DNA of 64,000 nucleotides from Chytriomyces cf. hyalinus JEL632. Its lineage: Eukaryota; Chytridiomycota; Chytridiomycetes; Chytridiales; Chytriomycetaceae. Made by a program: the position numbers and the translations under genes. Numbering within the stretch: position 1 is the stretch's first letter; the number at the start of each line of letters is the position of its first letter. The notes below the pieces were generated by a model. The model did no database searches. It saw nothing but the letters and a program-made list of their open reading frames with translations, and was not told the origin of the DNA. Positions 1 to 11,033 of the stretch are shown here, one piece after another. The DNA lies in assembly GCA_025435555.1 (NCBI GenBank), contig JAIWWG010000001.1, forward strand, positions 372,001 through 436,000, written 5' to 3'.

Positions 1-1081
1 CAGATTTGGGTAACTGCCGAAAAGCAGGGACTACGCACCGCGTCGTGCATGTGGCCCGGATCGACCGCGTCCATTCGCGGGGAACAACCGACGTACCTGC
101 AACCCTTGAATTTCTACAAAAACGCGTCTCAGCGCGTCGATATTGCGCTGGACTGGCTGTCGCTTCCCGAAAATGACCGTCCGCGCTTTGTTGCCGTGTA
201 CATTGGCGAAGTCGACCATGCGGGCCACATGTACGGCCCCGAAGACGTTACAGGCCATGTGAATGAAGAGTTGGCGAAAGTGGACGAGAGTGTTGGCAGA
301 CTTTTGGACGGACTCAAAGGTTTAGATGGAGAAAAAGGCTGGTTCCGCTATATCCGTTCTTGGTTTGGGTTCACAACAACTCGGGAATGGTGGGAAGTTG
401 CAAATTTAGTGATTGTGAGCGATCATGGGATGGGTGAAGGAAACACAATCAGCAAGTTTGTGTTTTTGGATGATTTTGTGGACGCCAGTCGCTTTGATAT
501 TGTCGATGACGTCGTTGTTCACGTGTTTCCGAGCGAGGGACAAGGTATGATAGTTTGTTTCATTTTAAAATATCGCATGCTGAATGCCTTGTTTCGCAGA
601 TGTTGAAAGCTTGCTCAATGCATGGAAGAAAGCGAGTGAAGCGTCCGGAAATTGGCGTGTTTGGAAGAAGGAGGACGTGCCCGCGTCGCTGCACTACTCA
701 GACAATGATCGAATCGGCCCAATTGTAGTTTTACCAGAGCCAGTGAGTCTTGCTTTATCATTGACGCAAGCGTAACACGTCCTAACACGTTTTTTGTGTT
801 TGAAGGGATGGGCTGTTTCGAAGAGAGTACAAAACAAAAGTCCTCAAATTGCCACATCGAAGCCATTTGAGGTTAAAGGAATGCATGGATACAATAATTC
901 GTTGGTGGACATGAGGGCTATCTTTATGGCAGCGGGACCTGCTTTTAAGCCTCTGCCTGCGGCGATTCCTACGTTCCAGAATGTGGAGTTGTACAGCATG
1001 ATGGCTCGCATTCTGAAACTGAGGAGCGCAGCCGTGACGAATGGGACTTTGGGATTTTTCGATGATTATCTGCAGATGTGA
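1..1081 (+). CDS. ENPP-type nucleotide pyrophosphatase/phosphodiesterase, 3' part
   Basis: Exons 1-544, 600-742 and 806-1081; both introns are GT-AG and keep the frame. The reading frame is open from base 1, so the 5' end lies outside the window. The visible part starts with the family block WVTAEKQGLRTA followed by WPGS. It continues with a GEVDHAGH-like metal-site block (about residue 68 of the fragment) and VSDHGMG, the Asp-His metal ligands of type I phosphodiesterase/nucleotide pyrophosphatase enzymes. These two-zinc enzymes cleave phosphodiester or pyrophosphate bonds of nucleotides or lipids, usually outside the cell or in the vacuole. The C-terminus (KLRSAAVTNGTLGFF) matches the usual end of the catalytic domain, so no nuclease-like domain follows. 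Substrate cannot be told from this part. It converges on the MICOS gene with 108 nt between stop codons. Confidence 0.85.
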
Positions 1082-1189
1082 CAGTAAAACAAGAACGAAC
1101 ACTTTAAGTATGATTATTTCTCAAGTGAACTTTGCTGCAAATCAATGGATGTGGTTTATTTATTCATTCCGAAAGGGGGAGGATGGAAT

Positions 1190-1588
1190 CTATTTCCGTG
1201 AACCAATGGTCTGATCGACGGCTTCCCTCGCAGACTTTGCAGCATCTGAGACTGAAGATTGGATGGAAGAAAACCCGCTAGACACACTGTTTGAAGCCGC
1301 CTGGAATGAATCCCGCACCCCCAAATCCACGTCTCCAAACAGAGTAGCTCCCAGCTTCGCTCCAGTAATTGGGAACCACCACGCAGCAGCAGCGACACCG
1401 AGTGCGGCTGGGCCTCCAACACGCACAAGCACGCGCTGCGAGTTTGCAGTTGCGACAAGACCACCAAACGTCGCAAGGGTGACATACAATGCGTTGGGAA
1501 GCAAGGGTTCCTGTGGGGTGTACAGTGGGGCAACAGCGAGGCGCGCCTTTTGTTCAAGGGCAAAGTACTGGTTCGTGTACTCGTTCAT
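1190..1588 (-). CDS. MICOS complex subunit, MIC26/MIC27 (apolipoprotein O) family
   Basis: Single exon, 132 residues, start at 1588. The pattern matches the apolipoprotein O/MIC26-MIC27 family. A short leader is followed by a hydrophobic stretch (about residues 34-50, ALYVTLATFGGLVATA), an RVLVRVGGP turn and a second hydrophobic stretch ending WWFPITGAKLG. An amphipathic, Ser/Ala-rich tail comes last. Members of this family sit in the mitochondrial inner membrane and help shape crista junctions. At 132 residues it is shorter than most homologues (about 200 or more). The frame upstream of the ATG stays open only back to a stop about 70 nt away, with no other ATG. A further 5' exon is possible but none could be placed. 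Confidence 0.6.
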   Translation of the reverse strand: MNEYTNQYFALEQKARLAVAPLYTPQEPLLPNALYVTLATFGGLVATANSQRVLVRVGGPAALGVAAAAWWFPITGAKLGATLFGDVDLGVRDSFQAASNSVSSGFSSIQSSVSDAAKSAREAVDQTIGSRK

Positions 1589-2041
1589 TGTTGCACGGGT
1601 TGTTGCGAAGTGGGCAGAGACTGCGTGGCGGGTCTGTCGTTGGATGCTTCAGTGACTCATAGGGGGCTCTGATCCATCGCAAAGACGAAAAGAAAAAAGA
1701 ACAAGGTCCTCACAGTGCGCAACTGCTGCTCAACCAGTGTTGGCTGTGCGGGGGCGAGCGACTGCTGCTTCGACGTCTCTGGGGTGTCGTAAATGCTGAG
1801 ACGCTGGATATATCACGCCCACGTATGCGTAAATAAGAAGGTTTTTCGATCATGCATCGCTGGTCAGGTTCACCTTGCGCATGGGTGTGAACTCTTGAGT
1901 TGACATTGCTTTTTCCTTTTTTAAGTTGCTCGTCCTTGACTGTATCTGTAAATATTTACTTGCAACTTAAATATTAAACAAGGAGGTTAAATGAACACAA
2001 GACGCAATAACTAATCCGCTTGAATCAGCGCCACTCCCACA
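1589..2041. other. intergenic, shared upstream region
   Basis: About 450 bases between the divergent MICOS gene (start 1588, minus) and the oxidoreductase (start 2042, plus). No convincing ORF or RNA gene seen. The half next to the oxidoreductase is AT-rich. It should hold both promoters. Confidence 0.5.
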
Positions 2042-3448
2042 ATGAAACACTCTGCCCTCGTCGTCTCAGACTGGCTCAAGACACCGTCCGAACTGCGCGT
2101 TAGTCCTCTTCCTGAACAAGCCTTCGACCCAGAGTCCGTGCGTGTCCGCATCGTTGCAGCCGGAATCAACTTTGCCGACATTTTGATGGTCATGGGCAAG
2201 TACCAGGTCAAACCGCCGTTGCCATTCGTTCCTGGCACTGAGTTTGCGGGAGTCGTGGACCAAGTCGGATCCAGCGTCTCTGGATTCAAGGTGACAGACC
2301 ACACACACACACATGTACCCCCACTGATTTCCATTTTTTTACTCACTCCGCCCCCAAACACATAAAATGCAGGTTGGAGATCGCGTATTCGGGTCTTCCA
2401 CCACTGGAATTGGCGCTTTCGCAACTTCCATTACACTGCAACCAGCGCCTGGCTTCTTGTTCAAAATCCCACCCTTCCTGTCGTTTCGCGAAGCTGCCGC
2501 AAGTTTTATTATTTATCCGACAAGTTGGCTTGCGCTTGTTGAAAAAGGTAATTTGAAAAAGGGCGAAATTTGTCTTGTCCATGCTGCCGCAGGAGGAGGT
2601 ATGGAAAATGTATTTTTTCTGTCACAACGAATTTTTGATTTCATTTTTTGTTTTATGTCCGCGGCAGTGGGTTCCGCGGCCGTGCAAATCGCGAAACATC
2701 TCGGCGCAATCGTCATTGGAACCGCTGGAGGTCCAGAAAAATGTGCCATTGTGAAAGACACGCTTGGCGCAGACTACGTCATTGACTACACGAAAACCAA
2801 TTGGGAAAAAGAAGTCAGCAAGATTGTGTCACAGATTCGTGATAAACCAGGTGAAGCCAATTTTTTTTTTTTTGTTTTGGAGAGTTTTGTCTCCCTTTTC
2901 TTCTTTCACAAACCCACAAAACTTAATTGAATTCCCCAAAAGGTGTTGACGTGATCTATGATCCCGTTGGTACGTTTATTCAGGACACAAAATGCATCGC
3001 TTGGAATGGCCGCATTTTGGTGGTTGGCTTTGCCGGTGGGAACGGAAAAATTGAAGCAGTCCCTGCAAATCGACTGTTGCTCAAGGGCGCATCTCTCGTG
3101 GGAGTCTTCTGGGGAGGTTCCACCATCAACGAAAATGAAGTTGTTGAGCGCACGTGGAAGGTTTCTTGAGAAAATTCTTGTTTTTTTTTTTTTCAAGTTG
3201 CATATACCCAACCCCGTACAACTTTCCAACATTCCGATCTTTTTGCTTTTCTCTGTTTTGCACAGGGAATCTTTGACTTTTTTGAACATGCTAAACTGAA
3301 TGGCAAACCTGTGCGACCGCTTTTGTATCATGGCGTTTACCACGGGTTGAATTCTGTTTCTTCCGCAATGGCTGACTTGGGGGGACGCAAATCGTATGGA
3401 AAAGTGATTGTCGACATTTCATCAGAAAAGGAGCGTGCGAATCTTTGA
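2042..3448 (+). CDS. zinc-free MDR quinone oxidoreductase
   Basis: Exons 2042-2290, 2373-2598, 2668-2850, 2943-3160 and 3266-3448; four GT-AG introns. The joined protein is about 352 residues, typical for medium-chain NAD(P)H:quinone oxidoreductases. The N-terminal GroES-like part has the family blocks GINFADILMVMGKYQ and PFVPGTEFAGVV. The Rossmann part has AAAGGVGSAAVQIAKHLGA (about residues 153-171; the GGVG turn is restored only by splicing intron 2), followed by ADYVIDY and VDVIYDPVG. There are no zinc-ligand cysteines, so it belongs to the zinc-lacking quinone oxidoreductase branch. These proteins reduce quinones or enoyl compounds with NADPH in the cytosol. The exact substrate is unknown. 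The ATG at 2042 opens the protein at the usual position. Confidence 0.9.
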
Positions 3449-3740
3449 GAGGGATAATCCCAATCTGAAGTGGGAGATACGTTCGCGTTTGGAGATTTGA
3501 AGTTGTTGATGTCCGAAATACAATCAAGTTTTCAAACCACACGAATAGTGTCCTGAATCAAAGAGTTCCATTTCAAAATCATCGGAGGAACGTTTTTTTT
3601 TTTGAGGAGTTTTCCTACAAACCGTTTATTTCCCCAAATTCATCAACATTTGGCGCGTCTGGCGCCTTCCAAAAAAAAAACACAAATTAAGTAAAAAGTA
3701 CTTCATCTAGGTAAATGAGAAGACAACAAAGAGTCCACAT

Positions 3741-5601
3741 CTAAAGCAGGGCACCGGCAACTGCAGCAGACATCCAGGTGGACAAAGTTCCGGTAATCAT
3801 GGCAGACATGACCAACTCAGCGTAGTCCTTCTTTCTGGAAGGTGCAATGACTCCAAAGATGGAAAGCTGGATACCAATGGATCCAATGTTGGCGAAACCA
3901 CAAAGAGCCAAAGTCAACAGACGAGTAGTACGTGGGTCCAAGGCACCAGTGAGTGGGTGGGATCCATCGGCAAGAGTAATGCTGTTGTTGAAGGCAATGG
4001 CAGACAGGGAGGAGTATGCAACAAACTCGTTGACAACCATCTTGGTGGCCATGAATTCACCAGCCTTACGTGCACTTTCGGGGGCGATTCCGATACACAG
4101 AGCAAAGGGGTAGAAGAGGTAGGAAAGGATCAGTTCGATGCTGACGGACTTGGCTGGGTCGACCCAGTTGTTGACTTGGATCATCCAGAAGCCCCATCCG
4201 ACAACGTCGTTGGCACAGTGGTACAGGGCAATGATAGCAATCAAAGAACCGGCGATAAGAAGAGCAAGCTGCACACCGATGGCGGCTCCCTTGGCAGCGG
4301 CATCAAGGACGTTGGCATCCTTCTCCTCAGACTCGGGGACCTTGACGTATCCCTTGGTGATGGACTCCTCCTCTTCTGGGTATCTCAACTTGGAGACCAA
4401 GAGGGATCCTGGCATGGACATCAAGCATGAAGCGAGAATGGTGGAGGTGGCTTGTGGGGAGTTTCCAGTGAACTGAACGTAAGCGAGGAGCACGGATCCA
4501 GCAATGGTGGCGAAACCAGAAACCATGGAAGCGTGGATTTCAGAGCGGGTCATGAACTCAACGAATGGCTTGACCATGAGAGCAGACTCTCCCTGTCCAA
4601 TGAAGGGGGAAGCAGCAGCGACAACGGACTCGGCACCGGAGGTGTCCATAAGACGGACCATGAGCCATGCAAACTTTCCGACAAGGTACTGCATACCACC
4701 CAAGTAGTAGACAATGGTGATGAAGGAGCAGAAGAAGAGAATGGCTGGCAGAACGGCAACGGCGAAGGTGTACTTGAAGGGGTTTGAGGCAGTGTCTCCC
4801 AAAACAAACTCAAGACCAAACTTGGATTCCTCCAAGAAGAGAGCAATGAACTTTGACAAGAAGTCGAAAATGTTGACACCGGCCTGGGTCTTCAAGACAA
4901 ACAGGGCAATCAACAGCTGCAAGATGAATCCGACGACAACGGTTCTCCAGTTGACGGCCTTTCTGTTGGCGGAGGTGGCGTAGAGTCCGAGAGTCATGAC
5001 GACCATGCCGACAATAGATTGGAGACGCTGGGGGATGGTACCGTTGTCGGTGGTTGGCAGGGCACAGGCACAAGCGACCAAGGCAATGACGTACAAAGCA
5101 CCGGCGATTGGCATCTGGAACTTCTCTGGAATGGTTCTTGGAATCCATCCAAAGATCATGTCAGAGAGCTTTCCGAGTGGAGCTGTGTGGTGGTGGCGCG
5201 CATTTCAGCAAACAGAAAAAGCAGAAAAAATGGGAGAAAATCTAAAATTTGAAATGATGCCAACCGTAAATGAGCTTGCTCATGCTGACGTGTTGGGCCA
5301 AGAGTCTGAGTGAGATGAAGACGTAGACAACGATGGCAAACTCGTAGCCGGACTTGCCCTTTCCGTTGATGCAGAGGGCAATGATGAAGGCAGTGAGTGG
5401 GACCCAGATGGCAAAGTGGATGAGGGCAGTCTTCATGGGACGCTTGCCGAAAGTCTTCTTCTCGACAGCTGGGGCCTCCTGGACAAGGGCGTCCTGGGCA
5501 GCCTGCTCATCGACTTGAGCGGTGACGTCGATGGCAGTCTTTTCAGCAGCAACTGCGGTTGCTGGGGCAGGAACAACGATGGCAGTCTTTGTGTCTTCCA
5601 T
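3741..5601 (-). CDS. concentrative nucleoside transporter (CNT/SLC28 family), copy 1
   Basis: Two exons: 5601-5265 and 5182-3741 (82-nt intron, phase 1), 592 residues. A charged Ala/Val-rich N-tail is followed by about 13 hydrophobic segments, as in CNTs. Family blocks are clear: VAAASPFIGQGESAL, SEIHASMVSGFATIAGS, NEFVAYSSL and LALCGFANIGSIGIQ. CNTs bring nucleosides into the cell using a sodium or proton gradient. The conserved Q-T-E nucleobase-contact triad of well-studied CNTs reads Q-G-E here. The start chosen is the ATG formed by the last unit of an eight-copy CCAT repeat; a longer in-frame extension exists but runs through the repeat. Copy 2 lies just upstream on the same strand with the same intron position and the same 1442-nt second exon, so the pair is a tandem duplication. 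Confidence 0.93.
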
Positions 5602-5631
5602 GGATGGATGGATGGATGGATGGATGGATGG
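5600..5631. repeat. (CCAT)8 microsatellite at a start codon
   Basis: Eight perfect ATGG units on the plus strand (CCAT on the coding strand). They end exactly at the start codon of CNT copy 1, so the last unit supplies the AT of the ATG in a CCATGG context. Confidence 0.95.
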
Positions 5632-5906
5632 TTGTTGAGTTGTTTGTGGAAGGAAGCAGGAAAAAAGAAAAGAGCGTCGCTTTTTGTAGTCCATCTGTTT
5701 TGCAATTGTCCAAGCCACTTTTTTAATCATACGGGCAGTGACCATGAGGCACGGGAACAAATCGCCAAATTTAAATTTGTTTTGATATTAATAAAAAAAA
5801 TTGGATGGGGACTGACTGATTCCTGAGGGAGGGAGGGAGGCGTTACAAATATGGACCCTAACTTTACACTATATGGTGGATATGATATGGGCATGCATAC
5901 ATGCAT

Positions 5907-5926
5907 ACAGACAGACAGACAGACAG
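5907..5926. repeat. (ACAG)5 microsatellite
   Basis: Five perfect tetranucleotide units in the intergenic region between the two CNT genes. Confidence 0.9.
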
Positions 5927-6155
5927 TCATCCAGACATGCACTGTACACACATACGTGGGCTCCTCCTGTGTCACGATGCTGCTGTCTCTCAAACGTCCA
6001 ATGCTACTCACAACCCGGCTTGTCGCGAGATCTCGGAGAATCACGGAACAAGGTGGCACTCTTTTCATCAATCACCCTAAATTGGAAAAAAAAGGGCAGC
6101 ACCGATGCCAAATCGCATCAAACACAATTATGGGCTGCTGGGCAAAAAATATGGG

Positions 6156-6182
6156 CACACACACACACACACACACACACAC
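6156..6182. repeat. (CA)n microsatellite
   Basis: About 13 CA units, uninterrupted, downstream of CNT copy 2. Confidence 0.95.
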
Positions 6183-6393
6183 TGCGTTGTTTGTTGAGGA
6201 GGAGTTTCCTACACTTCCGTTTATTTCCCCCCCGACTTGTCTTCTTCTTCGTCTCTACAAGCAATTGCATGCGTCTCATGCACCGGTAATACCCACACTC
6301 ATCCATTAGCAAACAACGAGCCAACACTGTAAAATAAAAGCCAAAAAAAATAAAATAAGTGTTCCCCAATTTACCCTTGATTATTTTGACTAC

Positions 6394-8194
6394 TCAAAGG
6401 AGGGCACCCGCCACCGCAGCAGACAACCAAGTGGACATGGCTCCAGTCAACATGGCAGACAACGCCAACTCGGCGTAGTCCTTCTTTCTTGCTGGCGCAA
6501 TCACTCCAAAGATGGAAAGCTGGATACCGATCGACGCAATGTTTGCAAATCCACAGAGCGCCAAAGTCAGCAATCGCACCGTACGTGGGTCCAAAGCACC
6601 AGAGAGTGGGTGCGATCCATCGGCAAGAGTAATGGAAGTGTTGAAGGCGGCCGCAGAAAGCTGTGAGTACGCGACAAATTCGTTCACAACAATCTTGGTG
6701 GCCATGAATTCACCAGCCTTGCGTGCACTTTCAGGAGCAACTCCGATACACAGTGCAACTGGGTAGAAGATGTAAGAGAGAAGCAGCTCAATCTTGACAG
6801 ACTGGCTGGCATCGATCCAGTTGGGCACGTTGACCATCCAGAACGCCCAGGCAACGACATCGTTGGCGCAGTGGAAGAGGGCAATGATGGCAATCAAAGA
6901 ACCGGCAATAAGAAGAGCGAGCTGCACACCGATGGCAGCACCCTTTGCGGCGGCATCGAGCAAGTTAGCGTCCTTCTCCTCGTTCTCGGGAACCTTGACG
7001 TATCCCTTGGTGATGGACTCTTCTTCCTCGGGGTATCTCAGCTTTGCCGCGACCAAAGATCCGGGCATGGACATCAAGCATGAAGCGAGAATGGTGGAGG
7101 TGGATTGTGGAGAGTTTCCGGCATAGTTGACCAATGCGAGCAACACGGATCCGGAAATGGTCGCGAAACCAGAAACCATGGAAGCGTGGATTTCAGAGCG
7201 GGTCATGAACTCAACGAATGGCTTAACCATGAGAGCAGACTCTCCCTGTCCAATGAATGGGGAGGCAGCAGCGACAACGGACTCGGCACCGGAGGTGTCC
7301 ATAAGACGGACCATGAGCCATGCAAACTTTCCGACAAGGTACTGCATACCACCCAAGTAGTAGACAATGGTGATGAAGGAGCAGAAGAACAGAATGGCTG
7401 GCAAGACGGAAACAGCAAAAGTGTACTTGAACGGGTTCGAAGCAGTGTCTCCAAGAACAAACTCAAGACCAAACTTGGACTCTCCCAGGAACATGGCGAT
7501 AAAGTTGGACAAAAAGTTGAAGATGTTGACACCGGCTTGGGTCTTGAGAATGAAGATGGCGATAACCAGCTGCAGGAAGAATCCAACAACAATGGTTCTC
7601 CAGTTGACAGCCTTTCTGTTGGAAGAGCTTGCGTACAGGACGAGAACCATGACAATCATTCCAGCGACAGATTGGAGACGTTGGGGGATGGTTCCGGTTT
7701 CAGTGACGGGGAGTCCGCATGCGATGGCAATCAGGATAACAATGTACAAAACACCGGCGATTGGCATCTGGAACTTCTCAGGGATGGTTCTTGGAATCCA
7801 TCCAAACAGCATACCAAACAGCTTGCCCAGTGGAGCTATAACGCAGTACAAAAGTCGAGTGGAATCATCAGTAGCGTGATTACGATAAGGAAATTTTTCC
7901 TAATGTTCCACAAACGGACATACCGTAAATCAGCTTTGACATGCTCACGTGCTGGGCAAGGAGACGCAGGGAAATGAAGACGTAGACCACAATGGCAAAC
8001 TCGTAACCAGACTTGCCCTTTCCATTGATGCACAATGCAATGATGAAAGCTGTGAGGGGAACCCAGATGGCCAGATGGATAAGTGCCGTCTTGAGAGGAC
8101 GCTTGCCGAAGGTCCTCTTCTCCTCGACGTCGACGACAGGGAGGGCGGTGGTAGCAGGTGCAAGGGAAGCTTCTACGGCAACCTTTGAGTCCAT
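6394..8194 (-). CDS. concentrative nucleoside transporter (CNT/SLC28 family), copy 2
   Basis: Two exons: 8194-7924 and 7835-6394 (88-nt intron, phase 1, same codon as in copy 1), 570 residues. It is near-identical to copy 1 through the transport core, sharing the GQGES block, SEIHASMVSGFATIS, NEFVAYSQL and the IAPARKKDYAE C-terminal block. Most differences lie in the N-terminal tail (about 22 residues shorter) and in loops. The ATG at 8194 is the first before the conserved block RTFGKRPLKTALIH, which also marks the start of similarity in copy 1. It presumably does the same job, sodium- or proton-driven nucleoside uptake at the plasma membrane. Differing flanks suggest the copies could be regulated separately (inference). 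Confidence 0.93.
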
Positions 8195-9286
8195 TTTGAA
8201 AAGGTGGTTTTGGTGTTTCTGGGAAATCGAAAAAGAAACGGCCAAAAACGGAATGGGCTTCTTATACGCTTGCTTGCTTTCCCTTTCGAAAATTAAGAAG
8301 ACATAAAAAAAAAAAAGGAACAATCTCATGGGATGCTTTTTAATCTCTGAAGCAATAGGGCGTGGCTATTTGCGAGATATGATTAAAAAATGAAAAAATT
8401 GAATGGCAAGCCACACTTTTAATCAGTCCATGCTGCGAGCATTTGTCAAGCTGCGACTGACCAACTGAATGAGAGACAGACAGAGTGTGTATCTGTGATC
8501 ATCAGAGAAAGAGAGAAAGGGAAGAGGGATGTTCGCAGAGAACCAACAGCCGCATTGCCAAACCTCATCACTTATACCTGCGGCAGTGCATCTCAAAAAA
8601 GAAAAAAAAAAAAAAATTCAAATCAATAAAAAAATATTGAAAAAAAAAGAAAAATTGAAAGCTTCGGAAATTGTCGGAAGTGCCCCCAATGCCCAGCTCG
8701 CGCACGCACCAATTTTTTTTTGTTTTCTGTTTGTGTCTTTTTTTTTTCTGATGCGTTGGGTTGGGCCTTCCAAATCTCTTTTCTTGGTATTTACTTTTGT
8801 GTGTGTGTATGCCGTCATCTTGATATTTTATGGCACTCATGCTGATTCAGCTAAATGACATAAGCACGGATATACAGCCAACCTTGACTGTGATCTAGAA
8901 CTGCCAACAGTTATATCACGTGCATGAAACCATGAAATCAATCAGCGCAGCGACAGTCTGAAAAGATTCTGTGACACATCGAGGCAACCTTCCAGAGGAG
9001 CCAACCTTCTTTATTTTGCAGCCCTTCCCTGTGCAATATCCCTCAATCCCTCAACCCATAAAGCTCAAACGAGCGAAGGTTGCATCCTTTCCGCCCAAAG
9101 TGCGCTTTCACAAGAATGGCCTGGACGTTCATCGCCCAAATTTCACTTTTGGTATTCAACACTGAAGCAATTACAAACAAGTCTTTGGAGGAATCACACA
9201 TGCCATTTTATTGACCGCAACGAGTCTCCATCATACAACACACAGTCACAGAGAGAGTGACAAAACAAGGCAAGAAATCAAATGAT
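8195..9286. other. intergenic, A/T-tract rich
   Basis: About 1.1 kb between the start of CNT copy 2 and the stop of the RPL5 gene. It carries long A and T runs (8580-8760) and a short GT run near 8800. No coding frame with recognisable similarity and no RNA gene seen. It should contain the CNT copy 2 promoter. Confidence 0.5.
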
Positions 9287-10560
9287 TTACTCGTCGGCAG
9301 CACGCTTAGCCAACCAGGCAGCCTTCTTCTGCTTGACGCGGTCGACTCTCTGCTTAAGGTTTCTAGCCTGCATCTTGTACTTCTTCATCTTGGTCATGGT
9401 GGCATCATCGTAGTTGTGCTCCTTGGCAACGTAGACTGGGTCCGCACGGATCTGCTCGTGAGCCTTCTCGTACATCTCCTCGAAGTCGTCCGGTCCGATC
9501 TCCTTCTCAATGTAGCGGGAGAACTGACGTTTGTAAGAGTCCTCATCGTCCTCCTCAAGCTCGGCCATGTACTCAGACACGTGCTGACCAAAGATGTAGT
9601 TACGCAGAGTCTCGGCATCGAGCTCCTTCTTGGTGGTGTCCCAACCTGGGAAACGGTTTTCACCGTGGGGGATCTTGAGACCACCGTCAACGGCACCCTT
9701 AAGAACACCGAAGACACGGGAACCGGTGGTGGTACGACGCAGACCAACGTCCAAGAAACATTGGAATGGACGGGGAGCATCATCAACTTCTTCGACCTCG
9801 TAGTAGGTACCGTCGATTTCCTGGTTACCTTCGTACTTGTCAGCCAAGTTGAGCTGGGTCAAGAGACGACGGGCAATGAGGAGACCGGTGCAGTAAGCAG
9901 CGGACCAGTTGGTAAGACCGACTGGGATACCGAACTTGGGGAGCTCGTGGGCGTAGGCAGCAGACATGACGACATCGCCGGTGATCTTGGAGTAGACAAT
10001 TTGGGCGACGATGTCGGTGTTGGTGATGCGGACAACAAGTCTGTACTTGGGGCTGTTGTACTTGTTCTTGGCCTGGGTCACGAGACGCTTACGGGCGTAG
10101 TAGTCGGTCTTACCCTCTAATTAAGGAAAACTCCAGTTAGAGACAGAGTGAAAAGAGGAATGACTGGAAGGTAGGATGGTGGAAGGAGATGCTATAAGAT
10201 AGGAGCGAAAGATGTAAATGTTCAACACGGTAGTTTCTGATGAACTATGCAATGAATTTAAGGTATCATCATGTAGCGGAAGCGCGAGGAAGAGTGTCGA
10301 GAGTTTTGGGGGGTATTCACCTCTTCTTCTTCTGTACTTGGTCTGGTACCGCTTGAAGAAAGCCTTGTTCTTGACGAGCTTGACGAATGGCTGCAGGCAA
10401 AAACGAAGTAGGTCAGATCGACGTGTCCATGGTAGCGCTCAACCTATCCGTCCGTGGCGCAACGATACATTCTGAGCGCAGCATTACCCACTCGTTCGTT
10501 ACTCTGATGGCGTTGGTTGCTGGGATGGGAGGCGTTGTGGACGGAGGACATGCTCACCAT
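9287..10560 (-). CDS. RPL5: 60S ribosomal protein L5 (uL18)
   Basis: Exons 10560-10558, 10390-10321 and 10116-9287; 300 residues, the normal length of eukaryotic uL18. The first coding exon is the ATG alone, followed directly by a GTGAGC donor. Splicing gives [17 protein letters not shown], then [16 protein letters not shown], the conserved N-terminus. Other uL18 blocks are [21 protein letters not shown] and [15 protein letters not shown]. The protein binds 5S rRNA and is carried with it into the large subunit. Its introns (167 and 204 nt) are longer than most in this window. A highly expressed gene is expected. Confidence 0.97.
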
Positions 10561-11033
10561 TTTTGATTCCAAAAAAAATCTTCAGACGGTGCTCTCACTG
10601 TCAAAGAGTCCACAAAACCTCCTTGGTGCAGTTTGAATGGCATCAGTGCCAAAGGGATTCACCACCATGTTTAGACATACGATGTCAGTACTTACGGACG
10701 GGACGTGATCTGTGCCCATTACAGTGAGCCGGAGTCTGATCCCGAACAAAAAGGTTCATTGTGCATACCTGGGGATAGTGAGCAATTAGTCTATAATTCA
10801 AATACAGCGTCCAGCCGATGAGGCAGAAGTCTATCTGTTCTTGACGGTTGCTGACAAGTATTGCATCAGTGAATGCCTGGGATTGCCACCAACGCGCAAC
10901 TGAGCAAAGAAGTAGGCATTCCAACTTCAATGTTCCACAGAGTGTGTGGAACTTTGAAACCAACTGGAAGTTACACTGAAAGGCCTCCATAAATATTTAC
11001 AAAGCAAAGCAAAGCAAAATTCAAATTAACCCA
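10561..11033. other. intergenic, divergent promoter region
   Basis: About 470 bases between the divergent RPL5 and sorting nexin genes. An open frame of about 100 codons on the minus strand (10990-10685) has no recognisable similarity and is judged spurious. No RNA gene seen. Confidence 0.5.

Larger units (their letters stand above)
5632..6393. other. intergenic with microsatellites
   Basis: About 760 bases between the two CNT genes, holding the promoter and leader of copy 1 and the 3' flank of copy 2. It contains five ACAG units at 5907-5926 and a CA run at 6156-6182. Open frames here come from these repeats. No gene seen. Confidence 0.6.

Noticed and set aside
5851-6309. Open frames through the ACAG and CA repeats
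   Set aside because: Produced by microsatellites with no stops; no coding similarity.
8529-8858. Lys/Phe-rich open frames on both strands
   Set aside because: Generated by long A and T runs in the intergenic region.
10117-10320. ATGATGA motif inside RPL5 intron 2 as a C box of a C/D snoRNA
   Set aside because: No CTGA D box follows at a suitable distance on the sense strand and no terminal stem was seen.
10685-10990. Minus-strand open frame of about 100 codons between RPL5 and the sorting nexin
   Set aside because: No similarity and it lies in a divergent promoter region.
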